Positions 51,589-60,892 of a DNA stretch of 64,000 bases are shown in pieces (the stretch's first letter is position 1; each line of letters begins with the position of its first letter). This stretch comes from Bordetella genomosp. 9. GTDB taxonomy: Bacteria > Pseudomonadota > Gammaproteobacteria > Burkholderiales > Burkholderiaceae_B. The notes under the pieces are model-generated. The model worked only from the letters and a program-made list of their open reading frames with translations. It made no database searches and was not told where the DNA came from. Location of the stretch: contig NZ_NEVJ01000001.1 of the NCBI RefSeq assembly GCF_002261425.1, positions 1,116,001 to 1,180,000 on the forward strand. Reading direction: 5' to 3'. Both the position numbers and the translations under genes were made by a program.

Positions 51589-52599
51589 CTATTCGTCCGG
51601 GCCGTCGAACAGGGTGAAGGACGCCCCCACGCCCCGCGCCTGCGCGCGGTCGATAACGGCGCGGCCGACCATGATGTCGCTGATGGCGAAGCCACGGTGC
51701 CAGAAGACGATGCGACCATCGCCTTCTTCACGGCCTGTCCGGCTTCCGTCGACGATCTCGCCGATTTCCGCGTGGAGCATGTCCCGGGTCAGCTTGCCTT
51801 GTACGATCAGCTCATGCAGCTGGCCGCCGACGCAGCACTGGCGCCAATCGTCCACCACTACCTTGGACGCCGTCAGTACCGTTGTGGGGTCGACCGCCAT
51901 CTTCCAGCCGTAGCACACCAGCAGGCAGTCCGGCTTGAGCCATGCGTCCCGGATCAGTATTTCCGGTTTTTCAAGGCGCGTCGCCTCGACCACGATGTCA
52001 GCATCGCGGACGGCGGCCTCCGTGGAGTCGACGGCGACGGCTTTGATTTTCAGCTCCTCGCTGACGCGCTTGGCCAGCAGCTCACGGGTTTCGCTGCGCT
52101 TGCTGTGTATGCGGACTTCTTCCAGGTCGAACTGACGGGCCATGAGGGCAATGTTCGCGAACGCCGTGCCGCGTGCGCCGATATGGCCCAGGACCTTGCT
52201 GCCCGATGGCGCCAGGTGGCGCGCGCCTATCGTGGTGACCGCCCCGGTTCTCCAGGTCGTGATGTCCGTCGCATCGATAATGGCCACCGGAACTCCCGTC
52301 TTCGGGTCGTACAGCGTCAGCATCGCCACTTCCGACGGTAGCCCGAGCTTATAGTTGTCGACGTAGTCGCTGATGACCTTGACGCCCGAAAGCCCAGCTG
52401 GTTCGGCCCAGCCCACAAGGATATTCAGGTGCCCGTTGAACCTGTCGTCCAGATCCACATGGGCCTTGGGCGGCAGGACCACCTTGCCCTGGGCATGCGC
52501 CTGCAATCCCCTGGCGACAATGTCCACGAGCTCGGCGCCGGCGGGTATGAGGCCGGAGACCTGTTCGCGATTGAGGATGCGGAAATCGACTTTGGCCAT
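51589..52599 (-). CDS. Ornithine cyclodeaminase/mu-crystallin-family protein
   Basis: This 336-residue protein has the OCD fold: KVVLPPKAHVDLD, an NAD-binding region LGHIGARGTAFANIALM, and TRDMLHAEIGEIVDGSRTGRE. The glycine motif differs from the usual GAGxQA pattern, so cofactor binding or substrate may be altered. Relatives include ketimine reductases, alanine dehydrogenase and proteins labelled tyramine oxidase subunit B. It follows the Bug gene on the same strand and likely acts on what that protein brings in. Substrate unknown. Confidence 0.85.
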   Translation of the reverse strand: MAKVDFRILNREQVSGLIPAGAELVDIVARGLQAHAQGKVVLPPKAHVDLDDRFNGHLNILVGWAEPAGLSGVKVISDYVDNYKLGLPSEVAMLTLYDPKTGVPVAIIDATDITTWRTGAVTTIGARHLAPSGSKVLGHIGARGTAFANIALMARQFDLEEVRIHSKRSETRELLAKRVSEELKIKAVAVDSTEAAVRDADIVVEATRLEKPEILIRDAWLKPDCLLVCYGWKMAVDPTTVLTASKVVVDDWRQCCVGGQLHELIVQGKLTRDMLHAEIGEIVDGSRTGREEGDGRIVFWHRGFAISDIMVGRAVIDRAQARGVGASFTLFDGPDE

Positions 52600-52635
52600 A
52601 TTGGTCCCTTGCTGGTGTGGATCGATATGTTGACG

Positions 52636-53607
52636 TTAGTTGGCCTGCACGCCGGCGGTTTTGATTACCGCGGTCCATTTGGCGGTTTCGGATGCCACGA
52701 AGGCCGCGGCCTCTTTGGTCGTCCACGAGACGGTCGACGCTCCCATTTCTTCGTAGCGCTTGCGGAAGGCAGGGGATGCCAGGATCTCCCGCAGTTCCTT
52801 GCCGAGCGTATCCACCACCGAGTCCGGGGTGCCGGTGCGGGTCACGAGCGCGTACCAGGATATGGCCTCGAACCCCTTGATTCCCGCTTCGTCCAGGGTC
52901 GGCACGTCTGGCAGGGCCACCAGCCGCGTGGAGGACGCCACGCCCAGGGCGCGCACCTTGCCGCCGCGTATCAGGGGGATCGAACCCACACTGTCGTAGA
53001 ACATCATGTCCACCTGGCCGCCGAGGAGATCGCGCACGGCCACATTGCTCCCCTGGTATGGAATGGTCGCGAAGCTGATTCCCTCTTGGGTCCGCATCAG
53101 TTCGCCCGCCAGGTGCGAGAATGCGCCCAGCGTGGTGCCGAAGCTCAGCTTGCCAGGGTGCGCGCGGGCGAAGGCGATCAGTTGCCCGACGCTTTCCGCT
53201 TCCACCTTGGGGTTGACCAGCAATATCTGCGGCGCTTCGACGAGCACGGACACGACCTCGAAATCGCGCTGGGGGTCATAGGAAAGGGATTTGAACAACG
53301 CTTTCTGGGTTGCCAGGTTCGAGGCGGGGGACAACACCAGCGTATAGCCGTCGGCCGGCTGGCGCATCGCATAATCGAAGCCGATATTGCCCGATGCTCC
53401 AGACCGGTTTTCCACGATCACAGGCTGGTTGAGGCGTCCTTGCAGTTCCTGGGCGACGTCGCGCGCAACACGATCCGGCATTCCGCCGGCCGGATAGGGC
53501 ACGACCAGATGGATGGGCTTGGATGGGTAGCCGCCGTCCGGACTTTGCGCGCTGGCGGTACCAATCGCCGCCAGCGCCATGATGGATGCGGTGATGAGCG
53601 CTCGCAT
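52636..53607 (-). CDS. Bug-type (TctC) solute-binding protein
   Basis: This 323-residue protein has a cleavable signal (ITASIMALAAIGTASAQS). The Bug core is YPSKPIHLVVPYPAGGMPDRV, ENRSGASGNIGFDYAMRQPA and DGYTLVLSPAS. AAGGGGAAATC before the ATG at 53607 fixes the start; the upstream ATG at 53643 lacks one. It heads a two-gene unit with the OCD-family gene. An AT-rich stretch at 53662-53690 is probably the promoter and a LysR site. Confidence 0.93.
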   Translation of the reverse strand: MRALITASIMALAAIGTASAQSPDGGYPSKPIHLVVPYPAGGMPDRVARDVAQELQGRLNQPVIVENRSGASGNIGFDYAMRQPADGYTLVLSPASNLATQKALFKSLSYDPQRDFEVVSVLVEAPQILLVNPKVEAESVGQLIAFARAHPGKLSFGTTLGAFSHLAGELMRTQEGISFATIPYQGSNVAVRDLLGGQVDMMFYDSVGSIPLIRGGKVRALGVASSTRLVALPDVPTLDEAGIKGFEAISWYALVTRTGTPDSVVDTLGKELREILASPAFRKRYEEMGASTVSWTTKEAAAFVASETAKWTAVIKTAGVQAN

Positions 53608-53728
53608 GATTTCCCCTTGGCTGTCGTTGTGTGCTTTGCACAAGTCTCGGCCAGATCAGGCGCAAAAATAAAATATTGTTTTTGAATACAACCCCAAGTT
53701 TGCGGCTATGCAGCATCAGGGTTAACAA

Positions 53729-54667
53729 CTATGCGCGGCCCGCTCTCCGCTTATAGTGCGTGCGTATGTACTCGCCGCAGTATGCGGCGAATTGCTGCAC
53801 CGCGCGCCTGGGTTTCATCCCGCCGGCTTGAGCAATGCCCAATGTGATCGCGCCGACTTCCCCGCTGAAGGGACGGACCGCGAATTCGGCGCCGTCGACG
53901 GTGCGGGTGGATTTCAACGGAAAGTTCAGGATGCTGTATCCCAGGCCGTTGGCGACCAGGCCGCGCACGACTTCGGGCTGAGCGGATTGGAATACGGGTG
54001 TGGGACGCTCGCCCAGGGAATCGAAAAGCCTCGAGAAATATTCACGGCTGTGAGGCAGGTCAAGCATCACATAAGGCACCGTCAGCAGGCTGGGAATAGG
54101 GATGGTGCGGCGGGATGCGAGTGGATGGTTCTTCGGCAGGATAACGTATGGCGGCAGCGTCAGTAGCGGCTGGAAGTCGATGGTATCTCCGGTGTCGATG
54201 TCGTAGGTCAGTGCGACGTCCAGCGAACCGTCGTACAGCCCATCCAGCAACTCGTTCTGCGGCGCTTCGCGGGTGCGGAAGCTGATGCCCGTGTGTGCCT
54301 TCATGAACCGGCTGATCAGGCCCGGCAACAGCGGCGGCGCCAGGGACGTCAGGCAACCCAGCGCGATATCGCCGGACAGGCCCGCATCGATGTCCCGCGC
54401 GGCGTTCTGCAGCTCTTCGGCATTCTTCAGCAGCGCTCGGGCGCGGCCCAGCATCTCCTGTCCAGCCTGGGTCAGGGAAAGTCCTGACGCGTGGTGGCGG
54501 ATGAACAGTTGGACACCGAAGCTGGACTCCAGCTCGGCCAGGGCTGTGGACATGGACGGCTGCGAGATATGCAGCGCCTTGGCGGCCGCCGTGAACGAGA
54601 GGGTTTCGGCCGCCGCCACGAAATAGCGCAGCTGGCGCAGGGAGTAATGAAGCTGCGGAAGGCGCAC
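53729..54667 (-). CDS. LysR-family transcription regulator
   Basis: This 312-residue protein has the HTH SFTAAAKALHISQPSMSTAL and a LysR effector domain (YDGSLDVALTYDIDTGDTID). The start is a GTG at 54667 with GGGAG upstream; the frame is open for 37 further codons without a better start. It lies upstream of, and on the same strand as, the Bug/OCD unit, which it probably regulates. Confidence 0.88.
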   Translation of the reverse strand: MRLPQLHYSLRQLRYFVAAAETLSFTAAAKALHISQPSMSTALAELESSFGVQLFIRHHASGLSLTQAGQEMLGRARALLKNAEELQNAARDIDAGLSGDIALGCLTSLAPPLLPGLISRFMKAHTGISFRTREAPQNELLDGLYDGSLDVALTYDIDTGDTIDFQPLLTLPPYVILPKNHPLASRRTIPIPSLLTVPYVMLDLPHSREYFSRLFDSLGERPTPVFQSAQPEVVRGLVANGLGYSILNFPLKSTRTVDGAEFAVRPFSGEVGAITLGIAQAGGMKPRRAVQQFAAYCGEYIRTHYKRRAGRA

Positions 54668-54860
54668 GGGTAGGCTCCCACATGATCGACGGAGCAGTAT
54701 TGCATAGCCAGAGGCTTGCTTCGGTGCGCCAAGAATATATTTCCCTGATGCGCGGCGCATGCATCCAGGTCCTTGCAAATCTCGCCGGCCGAGTGGTCGT
54801 GCATGTCAGCGGCGGGACATGGCATGGCGGCTACCCGCCAGATAGTGACGCGCAAAGAAA

Positions 54861-54888
54861 AAGGCGAATCTTGCGATTCGCCTTTTTT
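54861..54888. terminator. Bidirectional terminator
   Basis: A 10-bp perfect stem AAGGCGAATC/GATTCGCCTT with a TTGC loop has A and T runs on either side, so it can stop transcription in both directions. It lies 41 bases past the 3' end of tRNA-Gly. Confidence 0.88.
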
Positions 54889-54929
54889 GATCGGCCCGCA
54901 GGCCGTTCACCAGCCTGCATGCCAAATTC

Positions 54930-55005
54930 TGGAGCGGGAAACGAGTCTCGAACTCGCGACCTCAACCTTGGCAAGGTTGCGCTCTACCAACTGAGCTATT
55001 CCCGC
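54930..55005 (-). tRNA. tRNA-Gly (GCC)
   Basis: The 76-nt cloverleaf on the minus strand begins GCGGGAATAGCTCAGTTGG. The anticodon loop is TTGCCAA (anticodon GCC), the T arm carries GTTCGAGAC, and CCA is encoded. The acceptor stem pairs fully. Confidence 0.97.
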
Positions 55006-55358
55006 GTACTGGCTGGCCTGGCGTGGCGCCTGGGTCAGCAGCAAGACCGGCATTATACATAAATCCTGGCGGCTGTCTTATCGGGCCGAGGGCATTCGGC
55101 AATCCGGGTCGGCCCGCCTCGCGACGCGGACCGCCGCGCCCAGGCTGACAGTGACGATACAAGAAGCATCAGCGCTTTCCGCCCCACCCCGCGCGAGCGC
55201 CCCGACAGGGGCAACGGGCGCTTACCTGCCGAGTCTCTGGTTACATCCCATCGCGTGGCGCTTCGTGTGGACTCTTTAGGATGTAGGACTCACGGCAGAG
55301 CTGCCCGGCCTCGGGCCCGCCTGCCTGATCCATCGCCAACACTCCCCAGAAGCAATCC
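55006..55358. other. Gene-free spacer ahead of DUF481 gene
   Basis: No gene is seen in 353 bases. Promoters for tRNA-Gly (leftward) and the outer-membrane protein (rightward) should lie here; no convincing boxes or riboswitch-like fold could be named. Confidence 0.55.
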
Positions 55359-56417
55359 ATGCCGAACCCCGCCTACGCGGCGCCGTGCCGCCGCATTGTC
55401 CGTTTTCTCCTGCTGTCGTCCCTGGCCTTGTTCGCCGCCTGCGCGCAGGCCGGTACCGTGTGGATGGACAACGGCGACCGGATCAGCGGCAATATCCTGT
55501 CGCTGGACAACGGCATCCTGTTGGTGAACACGCCCTATGGCGGCGACGTGCGCCTGCAGTTCAAGCATGTCAAGACCCTGCAGAGCGACAAGGCGCTGGT
55601 CATCCGCGACAAATCCGTGGAGCACGACTACTACGCCAAGCTGGTGAGCGCCGACCAGGGCAAGGTGCTGGTGGAGGGCTTGCAGCGCAGCCCGGACGGC
55701 GAAAACGAGGTCAAGACCGACGTGGCGCTTTCGTCGCTGCAAAGCATCACGGCCCCCAAGCCCCTGCTGGGCGAGACTTCGGTGAAGGGCAAGCTGGACT
55801 TGTCGATCGCGCAGAAAACCGCGTCGGTCAATTCCCAGAACTACGCGGCCGCGTTTTCCCTGGATGCGCGCCGAGGCCTGTGGCGCAACGTCCTCAGCGC
55901 GGCCTACAACCGCAGCAAGGACGGCGACGACGTCGGTACGGACAACTACGGCGGCGACTATGCGCTGGACCGCTTCCTGACCGAAAAGGCCTTCTGGCAG
56001 GGCCGCATCCGCTACAAGCGCGATTTCGTCGAGGAAGTCAGCCGCCAGACCGCCTACGGCACCGGTCCGGGCTATCAGTTCTGGGATGACGAGCTGGGCG
56101 CGTTCTCGCTGTCGGCGCTGGTGGGCCGCGTGGAGTACGGCTACAGCGACGGCGGCAACGAAGGCTTCTTCGCCGGCGGCCTGCGCTGGAACTACTCGCG
56201 CTACCTGAGCGGCAAGCAGTTCCAGGTGTATACCAACGGCGAATTCTATCGGGCGCTGGGCGATGCCGGCTTCGGCCTGAACGGCGAAGTCGGCCTGCGC
56301 TACAACATCAACAGCACCTTGTCGCTGTACGTGAAGTACGCGCGCGACCTGGTCACGGGCACCCGCGAAAGCATGAACGAGTCCATCTACGGTACGGGCG
56401 TGGGCTGGAGCTTCTAG
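55359..56417 (+). CDS. DUF481 outer-membrane protein
   Basis: This 352-residue protein has an N-terminal signal peptide (FLLLSSLALFAACAQA). A short N-terminal region with KHVKTLQSDKALVIR is followed by the DUF481 barrel: KGKLDLSIAQKTASVNSQNY, RGLWRNVLSAAYNRSKDG, RIRYKRDFVEEV and a final GTGVGWSF with terminal Phe. It is probably an outer-membrane beta-barrel of unknown substrate. The end is 18 bases from the urtE stop. Confidence 0.85.
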   Translation: MPNPAYAAPCRRIVRFLLLSSLALFAACAQAGTVWMDNGDRISGNILSLDNGILLVNTPYGGDVRLQFKHVKTLQSDKALVIRDKSVEHDYYAKLVSADQGKVLVEGLQRSPDGENEVKTDVALSSLQSITAPKPLLGETSVKGKLDLSIAQKTASVNSQNYAAAFSLDARRGLWRNVLSAAYNRSKDGDDVGTDNYGGDYALDRFLTEKAFWQGRIRYKRDFVEEVSRQTAYGTGPGYQFWDDELGAFSLSALVGRVEYGYSDGGNEGFFAGGLRWNYSRYLSGKQFQVYTNGEFYRALGDAGFGLNGEVGLRYNINSTLSLYVKYARDLVTGTRESMNESIYGTGVGWSF

Positions 56418-56435
56418 CGGAGCGCCGCCCGCGCG

Positions 56436-57134
56436 TCACACCGACAGGTGGCGCCTCACCTCGGCGTCGCCCATCGCCGCCTGCTCGCCGCGCGCCACGA
56501 CCTCGCCGCGCGACATGACGACGAAGCGGTCGGCCAGTTCGTGGGCGAAGTCGAAGTACTGCTCGCACAGCAGGATGCCGATGTCGCCGCGTTCCCGCAG
56601 CAGGCGGATGACGCGGCCGATGTCCTTGATGATGGAAGGCTGTATGCCTTCGGTCGGCTCATCGAAGATGATGAGCTTCGGTTCGGCGACCAGGGCCCTC
56701 GCGATGGCCAGTTGTTGCTGCTGGCCGCCGGACAGATCGCCGCCGCGGCGCGCCAGCATGGTCTTCAGCACGGGGAACAGTTCGAAGACTTCGTCCTTGA
56801 TGCGCCGCGCCTTGGCGCCCGAGAACGCCGCCATGCCCATGACGATGTTTTCTTCCACCGTCAGGCGGGCGAAGATGTCGCGGCCCTGCGGCACGTAGGC
56901 CATGCCCATGGCGGCCCGCCGGTGCGGCGGCAGCTTCGAAACGTCCTGGCCTGCGAACAGCACCTTGCCGCTGGCCAGCGGCAGTACGCCCATCAGGCAT
57001 TTCAGCAGCGTGGTCTTGCCCACGCCGTTGCGGCCCAGCAGGGCCAGGCACTCGCCCTGGCGGACGTCCAGCGACACGCCGCGCAGCGTGTGGCTGCCGC
57101 CGTAGTATTGGTTGATGGCTTGTACGTCCAGCAT
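56436..57134 (-). CDS. urtE: Urea ABC transporter ATPase UrtE
   Basis: This 232-residue LivF-like ATPase has Walker A GRNGVGKT at residues 34-41, signature LSGGQQQQLAIARAL, Walker B LIIFDEPTEGIQPS and the phrase EQYFDFAHELADRFVVMS typical of UrtE. It is the last gene of the urt operon. The ATG lies just after the urtD stop codon. Confidence 0.95.
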   Translation of the reverse strand: MLDVQAINQYYGGSHTLRGVSLDVRQGECLALLGRNGVGKTTLLKCLMGVLPLASGKVLFAGQDVSKLPPHRRAAMGMAYVPQGRDIFARLTVEENIVMGMAAFSGAKARRIKDEVFELFPVLKTMLARRGGDLSGGQQQQLAIARALVAEPKLIIFDEPTEGIQPSIIKDIGRVIRLLRERGDIGILLCEQYFDFAHELADRFVVMSRGEVVARGEQAAMGDAEVRRHLSV

Positions 57135-57136
57135 CC

Positions 57137-57997
57137 TTAGCGTCCCAGATACACTTCGATCACGCGGGGATGCGCCTGGACCTCGGCCATGCTGCCTTCG
57201 GCCAGGACCGAGCCTTCGTGCAGCACGGTGACCTTGCCGTCGCCGGCGATGCCGGTCACGAAATCCATATCGTGCTCCACCACCATCAGCGAGTGGCGGC
57301 CCCGCAGTTCGTTCAGCAGTTCGCCCGTGCGTTCGGTTTCGGCGTCGGTCATGCCGGCCACCGGCTCGTCCAGCAGCAGCAGGCGCGGCTCCTGCATCAA
57401 CAGCATGCCGATCTCCAGCCACTGTTTCTGCCCGTGCGACAGCAGGCCGGCCGGACGATAGGCTTCCGCCGTCAGGCGGATCAGCGCGAGCGTGTCGGCG
57501 ATGCGGTCCGCCTGCGCGCTGTCCAGGCGCGCGAACAGCGTGGGCCGCACACGCTTGTCGGTCTTCATCGCCAATTCCAGGTTCTCGAACACGGTATGGT
57601 TCTCGAACACCGTGGGACGCTGGAATTTGCGGCCGATGCCGGCATGCGCGATCTGCGACTCGTTCAGCGTGGTCAGGTCGATGTTCTGGCCGAAGAAGGC
57701 CGATCCGGACGTGGGCCGGGTCTTGCCGGTGATCACGTCCATCATGGTCGTCTTGCCGGCGCCGTTGGGACCGATGATGCAGCGCAGTTCCCCGACGCTG
57801 ATGTCCAGCGTCAGGTTGTTCAGCGCCTTGAAGCCATCGAAACTGACGGTGATGCCGTCCAGGTACAGGATCGCCCCGTGCGTGGTGTCGACGTCCTTGG
57901 AATTGACCCGCCCGTAGCTGGCGCTGCCGCTGGGGCCGTCGTTTTCCGGAAGCGGCGGCTCGGCGGGCACGTGTGGTGGTATTGCTTCGCGGCTCAT
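57137..57997 (-). CDS. urtD: Urea ABC transporter ATPase UrtD
   Basis: This 286-residue LivG-like ATPase has Walker A GPNGAGKT at residues 76-83, signature LSHGQKQWLEIGMLL and Walker B LLLLDEPVAGMTDAE. The 40-residue Pro/Ser-rich N-terminal extension is longer than in most UrtD proteins. It overlaps urtC by 4 bases (ATGA). Confidence 0.95.
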   Translation of the reverse strand: MSREAIPPHVPAEPPLPENDGPSGSASYGRVNSKDVDTTHGAILYLDGITVSFDGFKALNNLTLDISVGELRCIIGPNGAGKTTMMDVITGKTRPTSGSAFFGQNIDLTTLNESQIAHAGIGRKFQRPTVFENHTVFENLELAMKTDKRVRPTLFARLDSAQADRIADTLALIRLTAEAYRPAGLLSHGQKQWLEIGMLLMQEPRLLLLDEPVAGMTDAETERTGELLNELRGRHSLMVVEHDMDFVTGIAGDGKVTVLHEGSVLAEGSMAEVQAHPRVIEVYLGR

Positions 57998-59184
57998 TCC
58001 GTCACCCTCCTGTCGCCGTCGGCATTCTCGCCCATGGACGGCGGCCTGCCTTGCGCGCGTGCGCGGCGGTCGGCGCGCGCCGCGGCGAGCTGCCGCACCA
58101 GGCCGACGATGCCCTGCGGCAGGAACAGCGTCACCAGCACGAAAATCAGGCCCAGCGCGTACAGCCAGAACTCCGGAAACACGCTGGTGAACCAGGTCTT
58201 CAGGCCGTTGACGACGCCCGCGCCCAGGATAGGCCCGATCAGGGTGCCGCGTCCGCCGGTGGCGACCCAGATCACCATTTCGATGGAGTTCTCGGTCGAC
58301 ATTTCGCCGGGATTGATGATGCCCACCTGCGGCACGTAGAGGGCGCCGGCGATGCCGCACATCACCGCCGACAGCGTCCAGACGAACAGCTTGAAGCCCA
58401 GCGGCTCATAGCCGATGAAGCGCAGGCGGCTTTCCGAATCGCGGACGGCGGTCAGCACGCGGCCCAGCTTGGATTGCGTGACCGACCGCGCCAGCACCAG
58501 GCAGCCGCCCAGGAAGGCCAGGGTGATCCAGTACAGCGCCGCGCGGGTGCCGGCCGACGTGATGTCGAAACCCAGGATGCGCTTGAAATCCGTGAACCCG
58601 TTGTTGCCGCCGAAGCCCGTGTCGTTGCGGAAGAACAGCAGCATGGCGGCGAACGTCAGGGCCTGGGTGATGATGGAGAAGTACACGCCCTTGATGCGCG
58701 AGCGGAAGGCGAAGTAGCCGAACACGAAGGCCAGTACGCCCGGCACCAGCACCACCAGCAAGGCGGCGTACCAGAAGTGCTCGGTGAACGACCAGTACCA
58801 GGGATAGGACTTCCAGTTCAGGAACACCATGAAGTCCGGCAGGTCGCTCTTGTAGACGCCGTCATGGCCGATGGCGCGCATCAGGTACATGCCGTGGGCA
58901 TAGCCGCCCAGCGCGAAGAACAGGCCGTGGCCCAGCGACAGGATGCCCGCGTAGCCCCACACCAGGTCCAGCGCCAGCGCGGCCAGCGCGTAGCACATGA
59001 ATTTGCCCAGCAGCGCCACCACGTACGAAGACATGTGCAGCGGGCTGCCCGGCGGGAAGGCCAGGTTCAGCAGCGGAGGCAGGGCCAGGATCAGCGCCAC
59101 CAGGGCCAGCGCCATCCAGGCGCGCCGGGAATACAGCGGTGGCCGCGCCATCGCGGCCAGGTCCATGGAAGGGGACATCTTCAT
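57994..59184 (-). CDS. urtC: Urea ABC transporter permease UrtC
   Basis: This 396-residue LivM-type permease has several transmembrane helices. The UrtC-specific inserts are NWKSYPWYWSFTEHFWYAAL and FFRNDTGFGGNNGFTDFKRI, and the motif AVRDSESRLRFIGYEPLGFK is conserved in the family. It forms the channel with UrtB. It overlaps both neighbours by 4 bases. The same frame stays open far upstream through urtB, but that is a high-GC artefact. Confidence 0.95.
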   Translation of the reverse strand: MKMSPSMDLAAMARPPLYSRRAWMALALVALILALPPLLNLAFPPGSPLHMSSYVVALLGKFMCYALAALALDLVWGYAGILSLGHGLFFALGGYAHGMYLMRAIGHDGVYKSDLPDFMVFLNWKSYPWYWSFTEHFWYAALLVVLVPGVLAFVFGYFAFRSRIKGVYFSIITQALTFAAMLLFFRNDTGFGGNNGFTDFKRILGFDITSAGTRAALYWITLAFLGGCLVLARSVTQSKLGRVLTAVRDSESRLRFIGYEPLGFKLFVWTLSAVMCGIAGALYVPQVGIINPGEMSTENSIEMVIWVATGGRGTLIGPILGAGVVNGLKTWFTSVFPEFWLYALGLIFVLVTLFLPQGIVGLVRQLAAARADRRARAQGRPPSMGENADGDRRVTE

Positions 59185-60806
59185 TCGACGCTCCGGCCGC
59201 GCGGGGCGAACAGGCCTTGCGGCCGCTTTTGCACGAACAGCACGATCAGCACCAGGATGGCGATCTTGGCCAGCACGGCGCCCGCGTAGGGCTCCATGAT
59301 TTTGTTCAGGCCGCCCAGGCCCAGCGCGGCGATGACGGTGCCGGCGAGCTGGCCGACGCCGCCCAGCACGACCACCATGAAGGAGTCGACGATGTAGCCG
59401 CGGCCCAGGTCCGGTCCGACGTTGCCCAGCTGGGACAGCGCCACGCCCGCCAGCCCGGCGATGCCGGATCCCAGCCCGAAGGCCAGCATATCGATGCGCC
59501 CGGTCGGGACGCCCACGCAGTCCGCCATGCGGCGATTCTGCGTGATGGCCCGCACGAACAGGCCCAGCCGCGTGTGATTCAGCAGCAGCCAGACGAAGAA
59601 CAGCACCAGCAGCGAGAACACGATGATGACGATGCGGTTGTAGGTCAGCACCAGTCCGCCCATGACGGTGACGCCGCCGCTCATCCAGCCGGGATTGCTG
59701 ACCTCCACGTTCTGCGCCCCGAACAGCGAGCGCACCAGCTGCATCAGGATCAGGCTGATGCCCCAGGTCGCCAGCAGCGTTTCCAGCGGCCGGCCGTACA
59801 GCCAGCGGATGACGGTGCGCTCCAGCGCCATGCCCACCAGCGCGGTCACGACGAAGGCGACCGGCAGCGCGGCGATCACGTACCAGTCCAGCCAGGCGGG
59901 CGCCCAGGCGCGGAACGCGCCCTGCACGGCGAAGGTGGCGTAGGCGCCTATCATCAGCAGTTCGCCGTGCGCCATGTTGATGACGCCCATCAGGCCGAAG
60001 GTGATGGCCAGGCCCAGCGCGGCCAGCAGCAGCACGCTGCCCAGGCTGATGCCGTAGAAGAGATTGCCGGCCCATTCGATGGCGGCCAGGTGCCGGTCGA
60101 TGGCGCGCAGCGCGGCGGCCGCCGCGTCGCGCACGCCGGCATCCGCTTCCGCGTAGTTGCCCTGCGCATCGCGGCCGGTCATCGCGGTCAGGACCGGAAT
60201 GAAGCCGGTGTTCAGGCTGCGGCCCAGGATGTCGACGGCGTGGCGGCGCACGTTGGCGTCGGGGCTTTTCAGTTCGAGATTGGCTTGCGCGATTTCCAGC
60301 GCGGCCCGCACCTGCGGGTCTTTTTCCTTGTCCAGCGCGGCGACGATCAGCGGCAGCACGCTGGCTTGCGAGGTCTGTTGCAGGCGCTGCGCGGCGGCCA
60401 GGCGCTGGGCGGGATCGGCGGCATGCAGCCGCGACTCCGCCAGCGCGCCATCGATGGCGCGGCGCAGGCGGTTGTTGATCATGACGGAGCTTGCGTCGGC
60501 GGGCATCGGCAGGCTCTGCCCCGTGGCGGGGTCGAGCGCGCCCTTGCCGGTATCGACCAGCACGCGGCCGTCGGCGGTGGCATACAGGCGGTCCGAACCC
60601 ATGGCCGCCAGAACATCGGCGGCCTCGGCTTGCGTGGACTGGCCCAGTTTGCCGATCGCCTCCAGCTTGGCGTCGGTATCGTCGCCGGCCAGCGGCGCGA
60701 GCAGCGAGGCATCGAGCCCCGCGCCCAGCGCCGCCGCCATGGGCATGGCGAGCAGCCATGCGGCCAGCAGGCGGCGCAGAGTGATTGCGAAGAGCGCGAG
60801 GCGCAT
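59181..60806 (-). CDS. urtB: Urea ABC transporter permease UrtB
   Basis: This 541-residue protein has a signal-like N-terminus (RLLAAWLLAMPMAAALGAGL). A periplasmic helical-repeat extension covers about residues 25-225 and is characteristic of proteobacterial UrtB. The LivH-type permease domain (about residues 245-541) contains INMAHGELLMIGAYATF and ALGLGGLNKIMEPYAGAVLA. The ATG at 60806 is chosen because earlier starts would put charged residues ahead of the signal peptide. Confidence 0.95.
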   Translation of the reverse strand: MRLALFAITLRRLLAAWLLAMPMAAALGAGLDASLLAPLAGDDTDAKLEAIGKLGQSTQAEAADVLAAMGSDRLYATADGRVLVDTGKGALDPATGQSLPMPADASSVMINNRLRRAIDGALAESRLHAADPAQRLAAAQRLQQTSQASVLPLIVAALDKEKDPQVRAALEIAQANLELKSPDANVRRHAVDILGRSLNTGFIPVLTAMTGRDAQGNYAEADAGVRDAAAAALRAIDRHLAAIEWAGNLFYGISLGSVLLLAALGLAITFGLMGVINMAHGELLMIGAYATFAVQGAFRAWAPAWLDWYVIAALPVAFVVTALVGMALERTVIRWLYGRPLETLLATWGISLILMQLVRSLFGAQNVEVSNPGWMSGGVTVMGGLVLTYNRIVIIVFSLLVLFFVWLLLNHTRLGLFVRAITQNRRMADCVGVPTGRIDMLAFGLGSGIAGLAGVALSQLGNVGPDLGRGYIVDSFMVVVLGGVGQLAGTVIAALGLGGLNKIMEPYAGAVLAKIAILVLIVLFVQKRPQGLFAPRGRSVE

Positions 60807-60892
60807 GGCGATGCCGTTCCTTCCTATGCGTTTCCGTACTCGGCGGCGTCCTTGCGGGCCGGCCTTGCGGGCCGCCCCGGCGAGGATCGCCA

